Shown: positions 5,418 through 11,486 of the stretch, in pieces
Numbering within the stretch: position 1 is the stretch's first letter
Layout of the letters: each line of letters opens with the position of its first letter
Assembly (NCBI GenBank): GCA_003647095.1
Contig: QMME01000070.1
Location: 1-13,839 of the forward strand
From: Deltaproteobacteria bacterium
Lineage (GTDB): Bacteria > Myxococcota > B64-G9
Reading direction: 5' to 3'
Length of the DNA: 13,839 bases
The notes under the pieces: generated by a model
What the model saw: only the letters and a program-made list of their open reading frames with translations
Told to the model about the DNA's origin: nothing
The model's database searches: none
Made by a program: the position numbers and the translations under genes

Positions 5418-7406
5418 TCAGGCAATCAGCAGCAGTCCGGCCAGCAGCAACAACGAGATTGCCAGCCTGAAGCGCAGCGCCCCCAGTCGCGGCAGACCGT
5501 CCCTGTCGGCGTCCAGACCTCGACGCACCAACCCGTCCAGGCCAATCCAGATGCCGGCGACGGCCGCTGACACCGGCAGCAGCACCAGCGATCCCGGTTC
5601 GACATGCACCGTGGTGCGGAAGTGAAGCAACAGGTGGGCGATTGCCGCCAGGCTCCATGTTCCCGCCAGCATCACCACGAGTGCCAGCCGAATGTTTCTC
5701 ACACTCTCGCCGAGCCTCCCCTGCTCCCCCAGCCCACTGTTTTTGCACGATATTCTATCGAGTCTCCAGCCCGCACCGGCAAGCACCAGGGCAACCACCA
5801 GCAGGCCCAGCAGTGCCCAATCCCCCCCATGCCAGTTGCCGCCCACCCCCAGCAGCAACCCTACGGGAAGCAGCCGGGACAACTGCCTGGAAAGCAGTGC
5901 CGCCACTCCCCCGCCGGCCATGGCAATCGCCATTCCCGCTGTAGTCTGGCGGTTCAGCAAGACTGTCGCCACCACCAGCAGCCACCAGCAACCCTCGGCA
6001 ATCACTGCAGAATTACTGCCACCCCCCCTGGGCCTGTCCCCGGCCTCTGGCGCTGTATTTTCGGCTGTTTTCCCAGTAATTTCAGCGGGAATTGTCTCCC
6101 GGGGGATTGGGCCTGTCCCCAGCTGGTTCCCAGGTCGTTGCAGCGGCCAGTTTCGTGAAAGTGCCAGTGCCGCCAGCGAGGCTGCCATGGCAAACCACAG
6201 GTTGAAGATCACCTCCCCGTCGAAAAAGGTATCGTGGAAGAGACCGACGAACAGGAAGGCGGCGACCGCGGCCGGCGATCCTCTCACTACTGCCCCGAGC
6301 AATCCCGGAGGAGCCTGTGATTGGCGCAGGAAAGACAGCAGCTTGCGAAAGTAGGCGACAAACAACAGGCAAAAAGCCCACGCCCCCAGCAACCCCGCCG
6401 CCGCCAGGAAGGTGAACAGGTTGTCGTGGGCCCAGGCCACCACCCCACCGAAATGCCTCCAGCCACCCCGTATGCTTCGCTGTTCGATGGGCCGACGCGC
6501 CAGGCGCTGGAAATTGCCGTAACCGACACCGGTGAGCGGCTGAGCGGCGGCCAGGTCCAGGGCCGTGTGCCAGATGGTCAACCTGGTCCAGTCCCGCTTG
6601 CCCGCGAAGCTGTTGACCAGCCGCTGGCGCAGCACCGGCACGGTCAGCACCGCCGCCAGGGCCGTCATGACCAGCAACACCACCACCAGCCACCTCCTGG
6701 TGCCGGCCCTCACCCCGGCCACCAGCAGCCCGGCCAACGCCAGTGCCCCGGCCACCGGGGCCGCCCTGGTCCAGGTGGTAAAAATACCGGCACCAATTAC
6801 CACGGCCGCAGCCGCTCCCAGCAGGCGCAGGCGGGCAGGCCCCGCCCCCGCCGCCAGGGCCGCCGACCAGCAAAAGGGAAACAACAACACGTGAGCAAAG
6901 GTCAACCTGGAGAAGAAGAATCCCACCGCCGCCGGGCGGCCGGAAATCGGCACCAGCCGCAAGCGCGGATCCATACCCGGGTGCAGGATATCCGTTGCCG
7001 GATAACTGGCCGTCGCTGCCTGCCATACCCCCAGCAGGGCGGCCAGGCAGGCCAGCATGATGATGCCGGTCAGCGCCAGCCGGAGCTGAGCTTCCCGGCG
7101 CAACAACCAGTAGGCGAGGAAGAAAGCGCTGGCCACCCAGAACGAGGTGGCCGACACCAGGGATGTCGGTGGCACCGGCGCACACAGCAACGAAAGTAAT
7201 GCCGCGGCCAGTAACAATATCACTGCCGTATCGAGAGGCGAGCGGCGCAGGCAACTTCCCCGGTACAGCAGGCAGACCGCCAGCATGGCCACCACCCCGG
7301 CCTGCATGCCGAACAACGAGACCGGCAGCGACCAGGCGAACAGCACCACCGCGGCGTTGGCCAGCCGGGCGGCCGGATATCTCGGCTCACCGACCGGCAA
7401 ACTCAT
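5418..7406 (-). CDS. O-antigen ligase/polymerase-like membrane protein (Wzy_C) with extra C-terminal hydrophobic module
   Basis: Probably joins or polymerises undecaprenyl-linked glycan in the inner membrane, as WaaL and Wzy proteins do. The 662-residue product has about ten hydrophobic segments in residues 15-420. The Wzy_C region shows TWTRAAP (211-217), GVGYGNF (293-299) and AHDNLFTFLAAAGLLGAW with His327 in the large periplasmic loop region. This part alone matches the usual size of about 420-460. A hydrophilic Pro/Gly-rich linker (about 425-466) then leads to a second module (about 470-662) with six or so hydrophobic segments that I do not recognise. The linker DNA holds a 13-bp direct repeat and a run of seven G, and the extension holds a second seven-G run. 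The ATG at 7404-7406 overlaps the lptG stop by four bases; the open frame upstream is antisense to nothing useful and overlaps lptG. Ligase versus polymerase cannot be decided from sequence alone. Confidence 0.82.
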   Translation of the reverse strand: MSLPVGEPRYPAARLANAAVVLFAWSLPVSLFGMQAGVVAMLAVCLLYRGSCLRRSPLDTAVILLLAAALLSLLCAPVPPTSLVSATSFWVASAFFLAYWLLRREAQLRLALTGIIMLACLAALLGVWQAATASYPATDILHPGMDPRLRLVPISGRPAAVGFFFSRLTFAHVLLFPFCWSAALAAGAGPARLRLLGAAAAVVIGAGIFTTWTRAAPVAGALALAGLLVAGVRAGTRRWLVVVLLVMTALAAVLTVPVLRQRLVNSFAGKRDWTRLTIWHTALDLAAAQPLTGVGYGNFQRLARRPIEQRSIRGGWRHFGGVVAWAHDNLFTFLAAAGLLGAWAFCLLFVAYFRKLLSFLRQSQAPPGLLGAVVRGSPAAVAAFLFVGLFHDTFFDGEVIFNLWFAMAASLAALALSRNWPLQRPGNQLGTGPIPRETIPAEITGKTAENTAPEAGDRPRGGGSNSAVIAEGCWWLLVVATVLLNRQTTAGMAIAMAGGGVAALLSRQLSRLLPVGLLLGVGGNWHGGDWALLGLLVVALVLAGAGWRLDRISCKNSGLGEQGRLGESVRNIRLALVVMLAGTWSLAAIAHLLLHFRTTVHVEPGSLVLLPVSAAVAGIWIGLDGLVRRGLDADRDGLPRLGALRFRLAISLLLLAGLLLIA
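5822..5828 (-). repeat. Seven-G homopolymer in the waaL-like extension
   Basis: A run of seven G on the coding strand encodes the Gly-Gly of NWHGGDW (residues 524-530). An inserted base would reach a stop about 25 codons on (near 5755), and a deleted base would reach one at the TGA before GTTTCTCAC on the complementary strand (about 5700). It is one of only two runs of this length that I saw in the window. Confidence 0.8.
6022..6028 (-). repeat. Seven-G homopolymer in the waaL-like linker
   Basis: A run of seven G on the coding strand lies in the codons for Arg-Gly-Gly at about residues 460-462. Reading the flanks, one extra G gives TGG CAG TAA and one fewer gives a frame ending at a TGA (6002-6004). 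Either slip truncates the protein just after the ligase part. Such tracts are known slippage sites in phase-variable surface genes; here this is inference. Confidence 0.8.
6029..6120 (-). repeat. 92-bp segment bounded by 13-bp direct repeats, possible small inserted element
   Basis: On the coding strand GGGGACAGGCCCA occurs at 6120-6108 and again at 6041-6029, exact over 13 bases with a 79-bp period. Between them is a short inverted pair TTCCC/GGGAA (6070-6074 and 6087-6091). The segment is translated as the linker of the waaL-like protein, and because 79 is not a multiple of three the two copies are read in different frames. GGGGACAGGC-type words occur in REP-like dispersed repeats of some proteobacteria, which suggests an inserted non-coding element, but no second locus is visible here. 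Confidence 0.5.
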
Positions 7407-8506
7407 GCGGAAGTTCCTCCTGCCGGCGCCCGGTAGACCAACACCCAGGAAACCAGCAGCGCCACTGCAACCACCATCACCGGCAGCCAGCCTCCCAGCC
7501 AAGGCTCAAGCAAGCCGCCCCCAACCGCCGTGGTACACACCGCCACTACCAGCCAGGCTCCCATGACCAGCAGTACCGCTTCGAACAGGGCCCCGGACAC
7601 GCTCCGGCGCCGGTAAGGCAGGGTCTGGAAGGGAAACGCCACCAGTACCAGCAGAAGCCCCAACAGGGGGAAGGCGAAGCGCAGGTGCATCTCCAGCCGA
7701 TAGCTGGTTGCCCGGGCCCCGCGCCTTTCCAGCAGGCGAGAAGTCTCGGCCAGCTCGGCCAGGCCCTTCTGCCGCGGCCGTCCCCGCAGGGGCCGGAACC
7801 GCTCCGGCCCCTCGGGCCAGTCGAGGATCACGTCCCGAGCGGCAGGCAACTCCTTCACGGCAGCGGCGGCGAAGCGCCAGCGCCGCACGCGCCGGGCCCG
7901 CCAGTGGCCCTGCTGGTAGTGAACTCTTTCCGCCAGCACCCTCTCGGCCAGCTGGAAGTGCTCATCCAGCACGAACAGCTCCGCTCGCCGTAACGACTGG
8001 CCGTCTCGAGAACGCCCCGAGACCCGGTAGATCCTCCCCCGTTGGCCGAGAAACCATTGCCGGTTCTTGAAAAAACGCCAGGCCCGGTTCGTCCAGCCCA
8101 GCTTGCGCTCCAGCTGCAGCTGAGTGCGCAGCGCCGCCGGCACCACCCACTCGCTCAGCACCGCCGAGGCAACCATGGTCAGCAATCCGCAAAACAGCAG
8201 TACCGGCAATATCCTCAGGGTGCCGATGCCGGCTGCCGCCAGGGCCCTCATTTCCAGCCCGCGACTGAGGTAGGCATGGGCCAGACCGATCCCCACCACC
8301 AGCGCCAGGGGCAACAGCAAGACGGCCAACTCCGAAGAACGGCAAACCAGAAACAGCAGCACCTGACCGGCGGTTCCTCGTTCAGAGAGCAGTACCCGGG
8401 CTTTTTCGAGAAACTCCAGCACCGTGCCGGCCACCAGGAAAACCGCGTAGGTTCCCCCCAGCGAGCGCAGGTAGGTACGCAACAGGAAGCGGTCCAGCAC
8501 CGTCAT
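7403..8506 (-). CDS. lptG: LPS export ABC transporter permease LptG
   Basis: One of the two permeases of the LptB2FG complex, which extracts LPS from the inner membrane and passes it to LptC. The 367 residues have the YjgP/YjgQ layout: three N-terminal helices (about 16-32, 58-78, 97-117), a periplasmic beta-rich domain (about 125-270) and three C-terminal helices (about 275-295, 306-328, 338-358). The coupling-region motif SRGLEMRALAAAGIG (81-95), SEWVVPAA (118-125) and YRLEMHLRFAFPLLGLLL (269-286) support it. I used the ATG at 8504-8506 (MTVLDRFLLR), which overlaps the lptF stop by four bases, rather than the GTG/ATG-like positions 12 codons upstream inside lptF. LptF and LptG are hard to tell apart; being second in the pair and beginning MTVLDRF favours LptG. 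No lptB is visible in the window. Confidence 0.88.
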   Translation of the reverse strand: MTVLDRFLLRTYLRSLGGTYAVFLVAGTVLEFLEKARVLLSERGTAGQVLLFLVCRSSELAVLLLPLALVVGIGLAHAYLSRGLEMRALAAAGIGTLRILPVLLFCGLLTMVASAVLSEWVVPAALRTQLQLERKLGWTNRAWRFFKNRQWFLGQRGRIYRVSGRSRDGQSLRRAELFVLDEHFQLAERVLAERVHYQQGHWRARRVRRWRFAAAAVKELPAARDVILDWPEGPERFRPLRGRPRQKGLAELAETSRLLERRGARATSYRLEMHLRFAFPLLGLLLVLVAFPFQTLPYRRRSVSGALFEAVLLVMGAWLVVAVCTTAVGGGLLEPWLGGWLPVMVVAVALLVSWVLVYRAPAGGTSA

Positions 8507-9600
8507 CGCGCCACCCCCTGGCGCCGCCGCCACAACCACCACCCGGCCATGGTCAGTAGTACGTCCGGGAGCCAGGCCGAGTATGACGGAGAAAGGATCC
8601 CTTTCTCCACCAGGGCATCACCGGTACGCATGAGCAGGAAGTAGCCAGCCACCAGAGCCACCGCCAGCCACAAAGACCGGGAACGGCTCTGGCCCCGTCC
8701 CGGTGCCACCATCAGCACCGCCAGGCAGGCAAAAATCAGCGCCGCCAGCGGAAAGGCAAAGCGCCGGTGCCAGGCTGCCTGGCATAGTTTTCTCAGGCGT
8801 ATCGGCTGCCGGGCATCGGCGGCCATTTCCCGCAGCTGTGCCAGGTAGAGATGATCGGTGGGCGAGAGAAACCGGGTACGGTCGGAGACCAGGACATCCA
8901 GGGCCAGCCGTACCCGGCCCCGGCTGAAGGCAGCGATGGTCTGTCGCCGCTGCTCGTCCTGCAGCAGGCAGGCCTGCCCATCCTGCAGCTGTAACTCCAG
9001 GTCGGCGCCACTGCTGTCACCTACCCGGGCTTGATTGGCCACCAGCAGCAGGGGCAGTTCACGGTCACGCAGGTCATAGGCGAAAAATCCCTGCCAGGCG
9101 CCCGGACCGCGGCGCGGGCCGCACAGCAGCACCAGGCCGGGCAGTTCCTCGTAGAACTTGCTGGAATCAAGACTGGCGGCCACGTTGCGCCGGGTCAGGT
9201 CCACGAACAAGCCCCGCATGGTTCGCGCCGCCGCGGGGGTGAACCACACCGAGACCACCATCCCCAGCAAGGCCGCCGCCGCACCCAGTAAAGCCGGCAT
9301 CTTGAGCACGCGGCCGGGGCCGATTCCCGCCCCGGCCAGGGCCACAAGTTCACCGTCCTCTGCCAGGCGGCCGAAGCCGAGCATGATGCCCATGAGCACC
9401 GCCACGGGAATGGTGAAAACCGACAACCCCGGCAACAACAACAACGACATCCAGCCCAGGTCCGCCAGGCGCAGACCCACCCCCACGGCCACCGAGGCTA
9501 TGCGCAACAGCTCTACCAGCAGAAACAATACGTTCAGCAGCAACGCCGCCACCAGCACCGGAACGACGACCTGGCGCAATATGTACCTGTGCAGGATCAC
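8503..9600 (-). CDS. lptF: LPS export ABC transporter permease LptF
   Basis: Partner permease of LptG in LptB2FG. The 365-residue product has helices at about 10-31, 50-76 and 103-121, a periplasmic domain of about 150 residues, and helices at about 271-289, 300-316 and 334-350. The N-terminus ILHRYILRQVVVP and the EDGELVALAGAGIGPGRVL stretch (81-99) are characteristic of LptF. No ATG is available at the right place, so I take the GTG at 9598-9600, only four bases after the purE stop; the frame further upstream is antisense-frame shadow within purE. GAGG precedes the GTG by only two bases, so initiation may depend on ribosomes finishing purE. It overlaps lptG by four bases (ATGA). Confidence 0.88.
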   Translation of the reverse strand: MILHRYILRQVVVPVLVAALLLNVLFLLVELLRIASVAVGVGLRLADLGWMSLLLLPGLSVFTIPVAVLMGIMLGFGRLAEDGELVALAGAGIGPGRVLKMPALLGAAAALLGMVVSVWFTPAAARTMRGLFVDLTRRNVAASLDSSKFYEELPGLVLLCGPRRGPGAWQGFFAYDLRDRELPLLLVANQARVGDSSGADLELQLQDGQACLLQDEQRRQTIAAFSRGRVRLALDVLVSDRTRFLSPTDHLYLAQLREMAADARQPIRLRKLCQAAWHRRFAFPLAALIFACLAVLMVAPGRGQSRSRSLWLAVALVAGYFLLMRTGDALVEKGILSPSYSAWLPDVLLTMAGWWLWRRRQGVAR

Positions 9601-9604
9601 GGCC

Positions 9605-10105
9605 TCAGCGCCGCTGCTGCAACTCGGCGTCGCTTTGCTCCACCTTCTGCGCCTGAAGCCGTCGTTCCTGCCGCAGGCGTTGCGCCAGTTGTTCATCATC
9701 CAGTGCCAGGATGGCGGCCGCCAGCAGGCCGGCGTTGCTGGCCCCGGCCGAGCCGATGCCCAGGCAGGCAACGGGAATTCCCGGGGGCATCTGGCTCACC
9801 GACAGCAAGGCATCTACTCCCTGCAAAGCTCCAGAGGCCAGGGGTACGCCCAGTACCGGCAAGGTGGTATGCGCCGCCACCACGCCGGCCAGGTGTGCGG
9901 CCATGCCGGCCCCGGCCACTATCACCCTGGACCCGGCGGCGCTGGCGCCCTCTACCAGTTCCACCACCCGCTGCGGGGTACGGTGGGCCGAGGCGACGTG
10001 CACATCGTGGCTGATGGCCAGACGTTCGAGTACCTCGGTGCACTTCTTCATGACCGGCCAATCACTGCCGGAACCCATCAACACCAGTACCTTGCCGGCG
10101 CTCAT
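9605..10105 (-). CDS. purE: N5-carboxyaminoimidazole ribonucleotide mutase (class I PurE)
   Basis: Rearranges N5-CAIR to 4-carboxy-AIR in de novo purine synthesis; cytoplasmic octamer. The 166 residues fit the class I family: MGSGSDWPVM (10-19), the SAHRTP motif (39-44) with the catalytic-type His41, AGAGMAAHLAGVVA (64-77), TTLPVLGVPL (80-89) and LLSVSQMPPGIPV (100-112). It overlaps purD by four bases (ATGA) and is four bases from lptF. Class I PurE normally works with PurK, which is not in the window. The C-terminal tail after about residue 145 is Gln/Arg-rich and not needed for the fold. Confidence 0.96.
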   Translation of the reverse strand: MSAGKVLVLMGSGSDWPVMKKCTEVLERLAISHDVHVASAHRTPQRVVELVEGASAAGSRVIVAGAGMAAHLAGVVAAHTTLPVLGVPLASGALQGVDALLSVSQMPPGIPVACLGIGSAGASNAGLLAAAILALDDEQLAQRLRQERRLQAQKVEQSDAELQQRR

Positions 10106-11385
10106 GATAGACGCTCCAGGGCCCGGGCGGCGATATCGCGACGCCAGTGGGCATTTTCGAAATGGATTTGCTCGACAGCCCGGTAAGCCTGATCGCGGGC
10201 CTGGCGGATGTCAGCACCCAGGGCGCAGACGTTCAACACCCGCCCCCCGTTGGTGACGAAACGGCCATCTTGCCAACGAGTGCCGGCGTGGAAGACCTTC
10301 ACCTGTTCCAGGCGCCCTGCCTCCGGCAATCCCTCGATGACCTTGCCTTTCTGGTAGGAGCCGGGATAACCGCCGGAAGCCATGACCACGCACACGCAGG
10401 GCCGCTCGTCCCACTGCAACTCCACGCCGGACAGGCGGCCCTCGGCGCAGGCCCACAATACCTGGGCCAGGTCGGAGCGCAGGCGCATCAGCAACGGCTG
10501 GGTCTCGGGATCTCCCATCCTCACGTTGAATTCCAGCACCTGCGGCCCGCTACTGGTGATCATCAGGCCCGCGTAGAGCACTCCCCGGTACTCCACTCCC
10601 TCCTGGGCCAGTCCCGCCATCAGCGGCTCCATTATCTGCCGGCGTACCTGTTGCTGCAACTCGTCGTCCAGGACCGGAGCCGGGGAATAGGCTCCCATGC
10701 CACCGGTGTTGGGCCCACGGTCCTGGTCGAAGACACGCTTGTGATCCTGGGAAGAGGCCATGGGCAGAACCGTGCGGCCATCCACCAGGGCGATGCAGGA
10801 AGCCTCCTCTCCTTCCAGGAATGACTCGATAACCACCCTATCGCCGGCCGAACCAAACTGGCGCCGCACCATGATCCGTTCCACTGCCTCGATGGCTTCC
10901 GCCTTGCTGCTACAGGGGAAAACTCCCTTGCCGGCGGCCAGGCCATCGGCCTTGACCACGCATCGGCCATCACCAGCCTGGAGGTACTCGATGGCGGCAG
11001 CCGGTTCCGCGAACACCTCGAAGTCGGCGGTAGGCACACCCATCCGCTTCATCAACCGCTTGGCGAAGACCTTGCTGCCCTCCAGGCGCGCCCCCGCCTG
11101 GACCGGCCCCAGGGTCCTGATGCCGGCCTGCTGCAGGCTGTCGGCCAACCCTTCCACCAGGGGCTGCTCCGGCCCTACCACCACCAGGTCGATTCCTTCC
11201 CGCCGAGCCAACTCCACCAGCGGCCCGGGACTGGCATTCAACTCCGGCAGGCAACGGACATTGTTCTCGGTGGCCATACCATCGCTACCGGCGACACACC
11301 ATACCTGTTCCACTTCCGGGCTTTTGGCCAGGGACCATGCCAGTGCATGTTCCCGGCCTCCCTGGCCCACCAGTAGAATGCGCAT
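10102..11385 (-). CDS. purD: Phosphoribosylamine-glycine ligase (GAR synthetase)
   Basis: ATP-dependent ligation of glycine to phosphoribosylamine, step two of de novo purine synthesis. At 427 residues it has the normal length with the ATP-grasp core. Visible are GGREHALAW (9-17), VVVGPEQPLVEGLAD (68-82), LEGSKVFAK (101-109), KADGLAAGKGV (145-155), HKRVFDQDRGPNTGGMGAYSP (215-235) and EFNVRMGDPETQ (285-296). The N-terminal loop reads AGSDGMATE where PGNxGT is common, a small departure whose effect I cannot judge. The ATG at 11383-11385 follows AGGAGGT at a spacing of four, the best ribosome site in the window. A candidate promoter stands upstream, so purD likely leads the purD-purE-lptF-lptG-waaL-like unit. 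Confidence 0.97.
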   Translation of the reverse strand: MRILLVGQGGREHALAWSLAKSPEVEQVWCVAGSDGMATENNVRCLPELNASPGPLVELARREGIDLVVVGPEQPLVEGLADSLQQAGIRTLGPVQAGARLEGSKVFAKRLMKRMGVPTADFEVFAEPAAAIEYLQAGDGRCVVKADGLAAGKGVFPCSSKAEAIEAVERIMVRRQFGSAGDRVVIESFLEGEEASCIALVDGRTVLPMASSQDHKRVFDQDRGPNTGGMGAYSPAPVLDDELQQQVRRQIMEPLMAGLAQEGVEYRGVLYAGLMITSSGPQVLEFNVRMGDPETQPLLMRLRSDLAQVLWACAEGRLSGVELQWDERPCVCVVMASGGYPGSYQKGKVIEGLPEAGRLEQVKVFHAGTRWQDGRFVTNGGRVLNVCALGADIRQARDQAYRAVEQIHFENAHWRRDIAARALERLS

Positions 11386-11389
11386 CTGG

Positions 11390-11396
11390 ACCTCCT
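11390..11396 (-). promoter_or_regulatory. Strong Shine-Dalgarno site of purD
   Basis: AGGAGGT lies four bases before the purD ATG and is nearly a full anti-16S match. It fixes the purD start and contrasts with the weak or overlapping starts of the following coupled genes. Confidence 0.8.
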
Positions 11397-11420
11397 GTCG
11401 CTTGGTTGTCAGGACACTCC

Positions 11421-11450
11421 TGTATATGCGACCTGGCAGGCGCCGGTCAA
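11421..11450 (-). promoter_or_regulatory. Candidate sigma70-type promoter for the purD-waaL unit
   Basis: Reading leftward, TTGACC (11450-11445, five of six) and TATACA (11426-11421, four of six) are 18 bases apart. Transcription would begin near 11414, giving a leader of about 28 bases before purD. It lies in the 101-bp gap after the TPR gene. No PurR-like palindrome is apparent beside it. A 7-bp inverted pair TGGTTGT/ACAACCA (11403-11409 and 11450-11456) spans the promoter, possibly by chance. Confidence 0.45.
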
Positions 11451-11486
11451 CAACCAGGGGAACCCTGCATCCAGAACAGGTTGGCT

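Noticed and set aside
4417..5748. A 443-codon minus-strand frame opposite the radical SAM gene
   Set aside because: Composition is shadow-like, and it would overlap two clear genes, including the end of the waaL-like gene in another frame.
6082..7254. A 390-codon minus-strand frame inside the waaL-like gene
   Set aside because: Gly-rich shifted frame without hydrophobic segments or motifs; the in-frame Wzy_C protein is clearly the real one.
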